Origin: Calothrix sp. PCC 6303
GTDB lineage: Bacteria > Cyanobacteriota > Cyanobacteriia > Cyanobacteriales > Nostocaceae
Direction of reading: 5' to 3'
NCBI RefSeq assembly: GCF_000317435.1
Contig: NC_019751.1
Span: forward strand, 1,054,001-1,118,000
Length of the DNA: 64,000 bases
Shown here in pieces: positions 54,025-62,487 of this stretch. The position numbers and the translations under genes were made by a program. Below the pieces are notes generated by a model that worked only from the letters and a program-made list of their open reading frames with translations, was not told where the DNA came from and ran no database searches. The first letter of the stretch is position 1. The number at the start of each line of letters is the position of its first letter.

Positions 54025-55557
54025 ATGAACATCCCCTTTATTTTAGACGTATCACTAGGACTAATATTTACCTATCTGATTTTGAGTTTATTGGCTTCAG
54101 AAATTCAAGAATTAGTTGCGACTGTATTCCAATGGCGAGCCGAACATCTACGTAGATCAATAGAAATATTTTTATCTGGTGGTGATCCAAGTAACTCTGA
54201 TAATACTAGGGTAATAGAATTAGCAAATCAAATCTATTCCAATCCACTAATTAAAAGTATTAATCAGCAAGCAAAAGGTGTTGTCGCAAATATCCCACGT
54301 CAACTTACCTGGAGAGCATCTGCAATCTATAGATCACTTAAAATTAATAGCACAAACCAAAATAAAGGAATTATCAGCGACACGGTATTTGGTGATGAAA
54401 AGCATAGCGCTCCTTCGTATATTCCTGCTAATCTTTTCGCTACCAGCCTGATGGATACTTTGCAATTTCCTCAGCTAGCTCAAACGCTATCAGAATCGAG
54501 AATTGATTTATTTAAAAAGCAACGTTTAGATGATGTAGAAAATGTCATCCTCCAATTGCAAAATCAATTAGGTGAAAACGAAGAATTCGCTGATTTTTAT
54601 AATTTTATTTATCAGGGATTTGCCGAATTACAAGCAGATTTTGAACAAACTATTTGGAACTTTCAACAAAAGAAAGCTGATTTGGATACTAGTGTGAGTC
54701 GAATGGGTTTGAGTTTGGATAAATATATTGAATCATTTCAATCTAATATGCCTGACTCAGAATTCACCACCAAAGCTGTTGATAGGCTGAAATTTATTAA
54801 AACTAATAATTTATCTGATGTTGAAAAAACTATTGCAATTAGTGGTTTTCGACCAAATATTAATGAAATAGCTAAAGTAATTGAACAAGGAAGTGATGTT
54901 TATCAAGAGGTAGTCACTGTCCTTAAAGATAAAGATAGTGCAGCATATGAAAATCTCCAGAAAATCCTTGACAAGATGCCAAAAAATCTGGCTGCAAATA
55001 TCACCAATTTAGCTCAACAGGCAGAATTTAGAATTAAGACTACCGAAGAAGGTGTAACTCTTTTACGTCAAGGAATAGAAAGTACTTTTGATAGTTCGAT
55101 GGAACGTGCTTCAGGAGTTTATAGACGTAATGCTAAAGGTGTGGCATTATTAATTGGTTTTATTATTGCTGCGGCAACTAATGCCGATGCGTTTCATATG
55201 ATTAACCGATTATCTAAAGATTCAGCATTACGTGATACGATTATTCAAAATGCTGGACAAATTATTATACAAAACCGGAATACTCTGGGATATGTCGATA
55301 TTGAAACCCTCAGAACTCAAACAGATGACGCTTTAACTGATGTTGCTTTACCAATTGGTTGGACAGATTCAAATTTAGAACGTCAACTTAATTGGACTAG
55401 CAAGAAGCAAAAAAGTTTTCCCATTATTCGGATTTTTACTTTAATTCCTGGTTGGATTATTAGCGGTATTGCAATTGGGATGGGTGCGCCATTTTGGTTT
55501 GATTTATTAGGTAAGATTGTGAATGTCAGGAATACTGGAAAAGCACCAGATAAATAG
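54025..55557 (+). CDS. coiled-coil membrane protein of unknown function
   Basis: Protein of 510 residues. It begins with a membrane segment (LDVSLGLIFTYLILSLL). A long helical part with several coiled-coil stretches (about 165-370) follows. Near the C-terminus are two further membrane segments (GVALLIGFIIAAATNAD and IFTLIPGWIISGIAIGMGAPFWFDLL). The ending GAPFWFDLLGKIVNVRN is a recurring motif of a widespread bacterial family without known role. The ATG at 54025 has a strong GAGAGGAG site. Could be a scaffold in the cytoplasmic membrane. Confidence 0.7.
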   Translation: MNIPFILDVSLGLIFTYLILSLLASEIQELVATVFQWRAEHLRRSIEIFLSGGDPSNSDNTRVIELANQIYSNPLIKSINQQAKGVVANIPRQLTWRASAIYRSLKINSTNQNKGIISDTVFGDEKHSAPSYIPANLFATSLMDTLQFPQLAQTLSESRIDLFKKQRLDDVENVILQLQNQLGENEEFADFYNFIYQGFAELQADFEQTIWNFQQKKADLDTSVSRMGLSLDKYIESFQSNMPDSEFTTKAVDRLKFIKTNNLSDVEKTIAISGFRPNINEIAKVIEQGSDVYQEVVTVLKDKDSAAYENLQKILDKMPKNLAANITNLAQQAEFRIKTTEEGVTLLRQGIESTFDSSMERASGVYRRNAKGVALLIGFIIAAATNADAFHMINRLSKDSALRDTIIQNAGQIIIQNRNTLGYVDIETLRTQTDDALTDVALPIGWTDSNLERQLNWTSKKQKSFPIIRIFTLIPGWIISGIAIGMGAPFWFDLLGKIVNVRNTGKAPDK

Positions 55558-55613
55558 TATTTAGGGATATTTATCTTTCAGGTCAAATTTTGGATATGGG
55601 TAAATTTGTTGTT

Positions 55614-56903
55614 TCAAAAAATAAATACGATATCCAATTCCCATGTATCCTTTTGGCGTATTAGTTGAATATTCTGAATAAATTCTCGCAAATAAAAGCG
55701 TCGTTCAGACTCTGATAAATCAAACCAAAATTGAGGAATTGAAACTGCTTGGGCAATTGAGCTTAAATTTGCAGGTGGAAGACTATTTAGTTTTGCAGTC
55801 AGTGTCGAGATTTCAGTATTTAGCTGATAAATCCTAATTTTGGCAGTTTCTTGATCCAAAATGCCTGATTCAAAGAGATTGGGTATCTGCTGGATAATTT
55901 CCTGTTGATGGAGGATTTTTTCACTCAATTGATTTTTGACTGCATCAAGTTGGGGAAAATTTGTACCCGCAACAGCTAAAGGTAACTCCCGACAAACCAC
56001 CTCAATGGTTTTTTCTAAAACTGCATCATAGGAAATTGCTCGACATTTAGGGGTTTTGGGGCAATCTATTGGACGTAGATACAGATATTCTTGCACGCGA
56101 TCGCGTCTTGTCACCAAACCCACTTTCATTGATGATTTACATTCCCCGCAAACTACTAAACCAGCTAAAGAACGCGGAGCGCTGGCTGTACGTTTTGGTA
56201 AACTGCTATTACGACGCAAAATTCTATCAACCTGCGCTCCTTCCTCCCTAGAAATAATTGCAGTATGGGTATCCAAAATAATTTGATGATTTTTGTATGC
56301 AGTATCCCCGCGATACACAGGGTTAATTAACCACCGCTTCCCTGTAGTTACTGATATTTTCTTATTATATTTTTTTGCTAAGTAACGTACTGCACCCCGT
56401 AATGAAGCATACAGCAGAAAATTCTCAAAAAAATCCTTAACCACAGGTGCAGTTGTTTTATCAAGAATGTATTTAGATTTACCTTTTTTATACCCGTAGG
56501 GAGCTTTCCCCGGAGGTGGTGCAATATTCAAACGGTTGCGAGCATGTCCTTGACGGATTCGCCGACTTCGCTGTTGATATTGAAGTTCTTGTAATAATTC
56601 GATCAGTTGAATGTGACTATCACTGAAGCTGTGATTTTCCTCAACTGCAACGATTTTAACTCCCAATCCTTTCAGTTCAGTCACACGGGAATTTATCTCG
56701 GCAACACTATCACCCAATTCCTGTAACTGACGAATCAATAGATATTCTGGGGGTTGAATATGACAATCTTCTAATAACTTTTGTAATTGTGTTCTCCGCT
56801 TTCCTAAATCTTCATACACATGATCCACTTCCCATCCCCAGATATGCTTCGGAGGACTTTCATCTAAAAGCGGGTCTGTATAGCTGTATGCATAGATTTT
56901 CAT
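55614..56903 (-). CDS. large serine-recombinase relative (XisF-like) with altered catalytic motifs
   Basis: Protein of 429 residues. The N-terminus (KIYAYSYTDPLLDESPP) aligns with the resolvase start, but the usual YxRVS is AYSYTD and DRLGRS is QELGDS. The catalytic Ser and one Arg therefore seem replaced. Later parts are normal: APYGYKKGKSKYIL of the recombinase domain, the zinc ribbon LVVCGECKSSMKVG at about 250, a coiled coil, and FYLREFIQNIQL. It resembles cyanobacterial XisF-like proteins that excise DNA elements in heterocysts, and others that are chromosomal and of unknown role. Whether it can recombine DNA is open. Confidence 0.8.
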   Translation of the reverse strand: MKIYAYSYTDPLLDESPPKHIWGWEVDHVYEDLGKRRTQLQKLLEDCHIQPPEYLLIRQLQELGDSVAEINSRVTELKGLGVKIVAVEENHSFSDSHIQLIELLQELQYQQRSRRIRQGHARNRLNIAPPPGKAPYGYKKGKSKYILDKTTAPVVKDFFENFLLYASLRGAVRYLAKKYNKKISVTTGKRWLINPVYRGDTAYKNHQIILDTHTAIISREEGAQVDRILRRNSSLPKRTASAPRSLAGLVVCGECKSSMKVGLVTRRDRVQEYLYLRPIDCPKTPKCRAISYDAVLEKTIEVVCRELPLAVAGTNFPQLDAVKNQLSEKILHQQEIIQQIPNLFESGILDQETAKIRIYQLNTEISTLTAKLNSLPPANLSSIAQAVSIPQFWFDLSESERRFYLREFIQNIQLIRQKDTWELDIVFIF

Positions 56904-57561
56904 GAAAATTGCCCAAAGATCAACTAGCCTTTTTCATGTTCTCGCTTCGCCCAAAATCATGTCAATCAGGGGAGAAGGCGGGTTTTTGGAGGAAACAAGA
57001 AAAGCGAAAGCAAAAACTTTTCTCCTTAAAAGGGGAGGCTTGTACCATGTTGGCTTTGGTGATTGTGTAGACGCGCAGCAGCTTTCCAGACGAAAGCCGA
57101 CATGCAGTACATACAAGTTTCATTAACCATAACAACAAAGCCTGCCACTCAAAGAGAAGCCAGAAAGAATCTAGCCTGCGGAGGCAGGCTTTGCCCATTT
57201 ACCCCCAGACTTTAGGCTGAGGGCTTTTAACCAAGAAATTGGGATTTTTTTGACTTGTGTGTACGCCGTAGCTTGCTACAACAGGGGGAACCCCGCAACG
57301 CAGTGGCTTAACTTTGCACTTGCGACAGTGAAATCCTTGAACGCTTCAGGTAGCTACCAAGGGGTAACTACCTTAGCTTGCAACTATTTCCAGTTAAATA
57401 GACACACTGTAGGGGTTCAGGATGTGCTTTACCCCCACCGCTAGTGTGCTTCAAAAAGCCGAAAACTGTTGTAGTAGCGAACTAAAAGTATTCATCAAAG
57501 GCAAACGCAATGACTCCCACACAGATCATTGAATTAGTAAATACTTTTGTTGATGTACTTA
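56904..57561. other. repeat-rich intergenic region
   Basis: Contains a short terminator-like hairpin AGCCTGC/GCAGGCT at 57173-57190 with a T-rich tail. A common cyanobacterial repeat, GTAGCTTGCTACAACAGGGGGAACCCCGCAACGCAGTGGC, lies at about 57270 and a GTAGACGCGCAGCAGCTTTCC segment at 57065. Open frames here are all over repeats. A 30-codon frame at 57510-57602 (MTPTQIIELVNTFVDVL...) overlaps the DUF4327 stop in antisense and is not supported. Confidence 0.55.
57173..57190 (+). terminator. hairpin, terminator-like
   Basis: Seven-base perfect stem AGCCTGC/GCAGGCT with GGAG loop, followed by TTTG. It does not clearly belong to an adjacent gene. Confidence 0.4.
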
Positions 57562-57780
57562 CTATTCTTCATCCCAGGATTCCACCGAAAGCAAGTCGCT
57601 GAGAGGATCTTGCATGGTAAAACCAAATTCAATTAATTCTTGCTTCCAATACTGCCATTCGTTGCCGAACAGTAGAGCAATTTTCCAAATGTTGTCGGAT
57701 GGCTTCACGATCTGAGAATCGATAAGCGATCGCACATTACGTTGCAACTTCACCATTGGGTGAATAACTTGCTGGGTCAT
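57562..57780 (-). CDS. DUF4327-family small protein
   Basis: Protein of 72 residues: MTQQVIHPMVKLQRNVRSLIDSQIVKPSDNIWKIALLFGNEW, then YWKQELIEFGFTMQDPLSDLL. The KLQR-V-SL and IWK-ALLFG features are those of DUF4327, a conserved small cyanobacterial family of unknown function. No signal or membrane segment. Alone on the minus strand with a long upstream region. Confidence 0.82.
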   Translation of the reverse strand: MTQQVIHPMVKLQRNVRSLIDSQIVKPSDNIWKIALLFGNEWQYWKQELIEFGFTMQDPLSDLLSVESWDEE

Positions 57781-58530
57781 AACCTAGACTGTATTTCGAT
57801 TAGATTTGATAAAAACTTGATAAAAGCTGATTTCCGTTTATTGAAACCGTGCCTGCTCGTGGAGTGTTGTACTTAAAAGGCAATGCATATTTCACTATTT
57901 AGAATATATCACATTTAACATTCGTTTGTTACTCCTGGTATTAGTTTTGTACGGTAATCACCACCCTGAGACGGTGTTTTGCTGACAAAACATCTTCAAT
58001 GCAAATTATCTATGACAATGCCTACCCATAGTGGAAACTGTGTGCAAACTATAAAGGTCCACAAACATTTTCCCAAATCAATAAAACCAAGGTTTTTAAT
58101 TTTAAACCTTGTCCATAATCAAACCCGGAGTTTTTTATTGGTTCAAATGCATCAAGCAGCGACGTAAAGTAGACGCATACGCACCTTAGGGTACTTACAG
58201 AAGTCACTCCGTATCTAACCGTTAGGGTAGCGGCTTGTCGTAGAGTAACAATATCATAATCTCTATGGAAAACTAAGGTTCTCAAGATCGACGAGGTTTA
58301 GTTCAATTGCACCCAACCAAGCTGCCAAGCAGCATATTTCTAATTTAACTACGAAAACTCCAAAAATAACTAACAGAAGATTAAACAAGCTCCAAAGTGA
58401 TTTCTTGCCATTTTGCCGAATTTAAATCAAGAAGTCGCTCACCACAAAAACCTGTGCCATTACTTAGCTTATACCAAGTTGCAATCGAATACAGTAGATA
58501 TCATTACCGAAGTTAGAAAAATATTGTGAT
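57781..58530. other. long intergenic region without supported gene
   Basis: AT-rich; contains a hairpin AAGGTTT/AAACCTT at about 58093-58114 with A/T loop and CTAACCGTTAGG at about 58217. Small open frames on both strands have no domain or ribosome-binding support. An unlisted small RNA is possible. Confidence 0.45.
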
Positions 58531-58920
58531 TTAGTTACTATGCTCATTAACTGGTAAGTAGTATTTAAGTAATGCTTCCAACTTTTCTAAGTCGTATGGT
58601 TTTTCTAGACAATCATTCGCTCCAGCAATTATAAAGAGATTGCATTCCTGTTTTTGATTTGCTGGCAAACTTATAATCACTGGAATTCCTTGGGTATCAG
58701 GATTTTGCTTGAGATGTCCAATTACCTCTATCGCAGGTAAGTCGGAAATTGCCACATCAAGTGTAATTAGATTTGGTCGATGAGTTTGAGCTAAAACTAA
58801 ACCCCTAATTCCTTCCTGGGCTGATATACAAGAGTAGTTTAGGCTGCCTACATAGGTATTAATTAAATTGAGATGATCTAAATCAGCCTCAATTAGTAAA
58901 ACTAAAGGTTTGTTACTCAT
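58531..58920 (-). CDS. CheY-like single-domain response regulator
   Basis: Receiver domain of 129 residues. The acidic pocket is E11/D13, the phospho-acceptor Asp is D55 (LITLDVAISDLPAIEVI) and the conserved Lys is K107 (CLEKPYD). No output domain. It takes a phosphate from an unidentified His kinase and signals by protein contact, as in chemotaxis, phototaxis or phosphorelays. The T/S position after the central strand is Ser in IISLP. No kinase gene adjoins. Confidence 0.92.
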   Translation of the reverse strand: MSNKPLVLLIEADLDHLNLINTYVGSLNYSCISAQEGIRGLVLAQTHRPNLITLDVAISDLPAIEVIGHLKQNPDTQGIPVIISLPANQKQECNLFIIAGANDCLEKPYDLEKLEALLKYYLPVNEHSN

Positions 58921-59909
58921 ACCTTAAAAAGTGCTGAAGCACTAAAATAATCAATCTCGAAGGTCTTATTTAAGACCTAAATACGTTCTGAGTGCATATA
59001 AATGAGATAATGTAACCTTATTTGATTTTTAATTTACAAATATTTATTTATATTAGCTAGATAAACTAACTATGTTAATCAGGATACAATAAATTAGGAA
59101 TATGTAGCTTTGTTGGGATTAAATTATACTCATCTTAGTTAGTTGCCTGCTATAGCCATACTCAAAACCTTAATCCCCGTTTCCTTAGGCTGTTAGTGAG
59201 GCTAGAAAATATGGGAATATCTATCAGACTAATATTTTTTACTCCTGCAAGGTAGCTTTTGTAAGTAATAATATAAATATTAGTTACATACATAGCATCC
59301 TACAATAATTAAATTAAATCAATCAGCAAATTGCACTGATAGAATCTGAAGATGTATTTTTTGCATAATTAGTCGATACAAGGTTTCGATTTACACATTT
59401 CAATGCAAAATACAAACTCTATAATTTTGGAAAATCCCAACACAGATCTTAATATAGGAGTCATATTTGATTTATGCAACATACGTAGGGGAGCCAGCAC
59501 TGTTGGCGGGTTCCCCGACATAAGGTGACTGGCGTTGTGTGATCACGAAGTATAAGGCACCGTCTTACGTATTTTGGTGCGTTAGGCTAAAGCCATAACA
59601 CACCCTACATATACTTAAATTTTTAATTAAATTTTTAAGTACAAAGTACAGGCTACGCCAACAATAATTAAATCGGATTCCTATAGTAGAATTTATAATA
59701 CTTATAACTAAACTTCGTCTATCTTGAGAACTATAGTTTTCCATCAAGACATTGAGTAGGCGTAGCCAGCCCTACGAGCTTATGCTAGTCTGTCAGAAGC
59801 CGATGCAGCATCTAACTTACGTCCCTGTTTGATGCATTTAAATCGCTCAGGAAACTCCGGGTTTTATCATGGATGAGGTTTAAGGTAATATTATTTTGAG
59901 TTTTTAATC
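58921..59909. other. long intergenic region with a dispersed repeat
   Basis: Apart from the element at 59480-59690 it is AT-rich and repeats no gene pattern. The stretch 59755-59870 includes GTAGCCAGCCCTACGAGC and GACGTCC-like pieces of common cyanobacterial repeats. No tRNA seen. Confidence 0.45.
59480..59690. repeat. MITE-like dispersed repeat, copy 2 (partner at 11440-11610)
   Basis: Contains GGAGCCAGCACTGTTGGCGGG, GGTGCGTTAG and ACACACCCTAC. It ends with AAGTACAAAGTACAGGCTACGCC and CGGATTCCTATAG, the same end as copy 1. Non-coding. Confidence 0.7.
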
Positions 59910-60404
59910 ATGACAGTAGCCAAAATAGTAGAGAGATTAGAATCGGAATTAATTACAGCAGAAAACTTTCAAAACTATGGGCAAGTTATTTTTCCAAATC
60001 AAGATGCTAAAGCTTTTGATATACATGATGCACAACTAAAGCTAGATGGGGGAATTCCCCGCTTTTACATTATGCGTTTACATCAGCGGGGAAGGAAATT
60101 TCACACAATTACTCGTCATGTTAAATCTACTCAATGTTTAGGTTCATTAATGGGAAAAGACTGGTTAATTGGGGTTTGTCCAGCAAATAATGAAACTAAT
60201 GAACCTTTATTGAGCGAGATTCGAGCTTTTCGGATTCCTGGTGATTGTTTTATCAATTTAAAAGTGGGAACTTGGCACGCTGGTCCATATTTTGAACATG
60301 ATGTAGTGGACTTTTACAACTTAGAATTGAGTGATACTAATGTTGTGGATCACTTTACGTACAATTTTTTAAAGAGTCAGCAAATTGAGTTTGAGATTGT
60401 TTGA
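59910..60404 (+). CDS. allA: ureidoglycolate lyase-family protein
   Basis: AllA-type protein of 164 residues. It has the cupin fold with YGQVIFPNQD at the start, ERIRRL-like MRLHQRGRKFHTITRHVKSTQCLGSLMG, and LKVGTWHAGPYFE. AllA converts ureidoglycolate into glyoxylate and urea, the last step of purine/allantoin breakdown. In cyanobacteria this would feed urea to urease, whose accessory genes lie in this same window. Start at ATG 59910. No other ureide genes are adjacent, so the substrate assignment is by family. Confidence 0.83.
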   Translation: MTVAKIVERLESELITAENFQNYGQVIFPNQDAKAFDIHDAQLKLDGGIPRFYIMRLHQRGRKFHTITRHVKSTQCLGSLMGKDWLIGVCPANNETNEPLLSEIRAFRIPGDCFINLKVGTWHAGPYFEHDVVDFYNLELSDTNVVDHFTYNFLKSQQIEFEIV

Positions 60405-60451
60405 TTTAGTGATCGGGTTGAATTGAGCGGAGTCGAGATTTTTATTAGATA

Positions 60452-61621
60452 TTATTTATTTTCTGATTTTACAGTCGCATATGCCCAATCTAACCATGGG
60501 AGTAGTGCTTCAATATCAGATGTTTCTACAGTAGCACCACCCCAAATGCGTAAACCTGGAGGTGCAGAGCGGTAAGAAGCGGTATCAAATGCTACTTTTT
60601 GTTTTTCCAATAAGCTGGCTAATTTCTTAGCTACATCGGCTTGTGCTTCTGGGGTGAGGTTAGTAAACCAAGTATCAATTATTTTCAGACAAATAGAAGT
60701 ACAGGAACGGGTTTCTGATTTTTCAGCTAGGAATGCAGCCCAATTACTGTTTTCTACCCATTGTGCGATCGCATTCAAGTTAGACTCACTGCGTTTAATC
60801 AAACCAGCTAATCCGCCAATGCTTTCAGCCCAGTTTAAACCATCTAAGGCATCTTCAACACACAACATTGATGGTGTATTAATCGTGTCACCTTTAAAAA
60901 TACCTTCGATTAGTTTACCTTTTTGCGCCATCCGAAACAGCTTTGGTAAAGGTCTTTCTGGCTGATATGTTTCTAATCTTTCCACTGCGCGGGGAGATAA
61001 AACCACTACTCCGTGTTGTGCTTCTCCACCTAATACCTTCTGCCAAGAATAGGTCAACACGTCAATTTTATGCCAAGGAATATCCATCGCAAAGGCGGCA
61101 GAGGTAGCATCACAAATTGTCAAACCTTGACGGTCATCTTTGATCCAATCACCATTTGGCACCCTGACACCTGAAGTTGTCCCATTCCACAAAAACACAA
61201 CATCGTGGTTAAAATCAACTGTACTCAGGTCAGGTAAACTGCCATAGGCTGCTTTAATTAAGTTGATATCAGCTAGTTTCAATTCATCAACAACATCTTT
61301 GACCCATTCTTGACCAAAGCTTTCCCAGGCTAAAATATCTACTGGTAGTTTTCCCAGAAGCGACCATAGCGCCATTTCCACCGCACCCGTATCAGAAGCT
61401 GGGACAATACCTAAGCGGTAATCAGCCGGTATTCCCAGGATGCGTTTGGAACGTTCTATTACCTCGCCTAATTTAGCACGACCATCTTTAGAACGGTGGG
61501 AACGTCCTACACAAGCATTTTCTAGATTGGTAACTGACCATCCTGGACGTTTAGCACAAGGACCAGAAGAAAAATAAGGAACACTTGGCTTAGTGGTGGG
61601 TAAAGTTAAAGACTCGGACAT
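60452..61621 (-). CDS. serC: phosphoserine aminotransferase
   Basis: PLP enzyme of 389 residues that makes phosphoserine from 3-phosphohydroxypyruvate and glutamate in serine synthesis. [12 protein letters not shown] opens the protein, [13 protein letters not shown] contains the PLP-phosphate region, and the Schiff-base Lys is in [14 protein letters not shown] (about residue 195). The pattern is that of the alphaproteobacterial and archaeal SerC group, which has a shorter form than E. coli SerC. Lone gene, convergent with allA by 47 bp. Confidence 0.9.
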   Translation of the reverse strand: MSESLTLPTTKPSVPYFSSGPCAKRPGWSVTNLENACVGRSHRSKDGRAKLGEVIERSKRILGIPADYRLGIVPASDTGAVEMALWSLLGKLPVDILAWESFGQEWVKDVVDELKLADINLIKAAYGSLPDLSTVDFNHDVVFLWNGTTSGVRVPNGDWIKDDRQGLTICDATSAAFAMDIPWHKIDVLTYSWQKVLGGEAQHGVVVLSPRAVERLETYQPERPLPKLFRMAQKGKLIEGIFKGDTINTPSMLCVEDALDGLNWAESIGGLAGLIKRSESNLNAIAQWVENSNWAAFLAEKSETRSCTSICLKIIDTWFTNLTPEAQADVAKKLASLLEKQKVAFDTASYRSAPPGLRIWGGATVETSDIEALLPWLDWAYATVKSENK

Positions 61622-61992
61622 AGGGCTTATGGTAGTGGCTGGTAGCTGTTGTCTAACCTATAGGTTTTTTAGCTTACCAGAAACCTGTGCTGTGGTGTAA
61701 GTCTTGAAGTTATTTGTTAATTATGTTTTGTCTTTGAATAATCTTTGCTGTGGGGATCTGCACATAAAATATGGTATGGGCATCGATTGGAAATATCAAA
61801 GAAAGGAGTCTGATGTCTTGAGAGATTTAATTAAAAACCTGAAAACCAATAAAAAGACCTCCTAAAACTGTTCAAAAAAACAAATACAACTCATAGATAG
61901 TGAGCAAATAGCCCAAACAACTACATTCAACAAACACACTAAAGTCGTAGGGCAAGTTATAATTTCTTTGCAGATGAACGTAACAAAAATTT
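61622..61992. other. intergenic between serC and the DUF6825-like gene
   Basis: AT-rich. The only hairpins are weak. No ORF of interest. Confidence 0.45.
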
Positions 61993-62322
61993 ATGACTAA
62001 CCCTCTAGTAGATGCTTTTTTCGTTGGAAGAGCAGTTGCGGAAGTCCTTTCCGAACGATTAGAACACACAGTTACCGATGCTTTGAGTGAGCTTGGCAAG
62101 TTTGATGCAGAAGCACGGGAGCATTTGCGCCATTTTACCGATGAAGTTGTAGAACGGGCAAATCGCGCCGCTGAAGCAGCATCTAATACCCAAACAACTG
62201 GTGGCTTTGGGCAAACAGGTTCTGATTCTGAAGATTTACAAGCGATGGTTGATAACTTACGGGCTGAAATTGCCACTTTACGTACAGAGTTACAACATTA
62301 TCGTAGTAGTTCCGCAAATTAG
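61993..62322 (+). CDS. small cyanobacterial protein, DUF6825-like
   Basis: Protein of 109 residues. The N-terminus (NPLVDAFFVGRAVAEVLSERLEHTVTDALSELGKFDAEAREHLR) is a conserved helix pair. A Gly/Ser/Thr-rich linker and a C-terminal coiled-coil helix (DLQAMVDNLRAEIATLRTELQHY) follow. I recognise it as a cyanobacteria/chloroplast-type family recorded as DUF6825; role unknown. The ABC1 kinase gene begins 165 bp later on the same strand. Confidence 0.75.
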   Translation: MTNPLVDAFFVGRAVAEVLSERLEHTVTDALSELGKFDAEAREHLRHFTDEVVERANRAAEAASNTQTTGGFGQTGSDSEDLQAMVDNLRAEIATLRTELQHYRSSSAN

Positions 62323-62487
62323 CATCAGTTAAAATCAGTGAAAGGTGAACAGATATTTACCTGACATTTGGTAAATTTTCTTCTGACAAGCTTAAAGCAA
62401 GTAACTGATAGCTGATAACTGTTTGAAAAAACAGCTAAAAATCCTTTGAATAATTTAATTAAAACCAGCGGTAAATAAATTAATTGT

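Noticed and set aside
57250-57444. 64-codon frame in the repeat-rich gap
   Set aside because: Covers a dispersed cyanobacterial repeat (GCTTGCTACAACAGGGGG) rather than coding sequence.
57510-57602. 30-codon frame MTPTQIIELVNTF...
   Set aside because: Overlaps the end of the DUF4327 gene in antisense, with no independent support.
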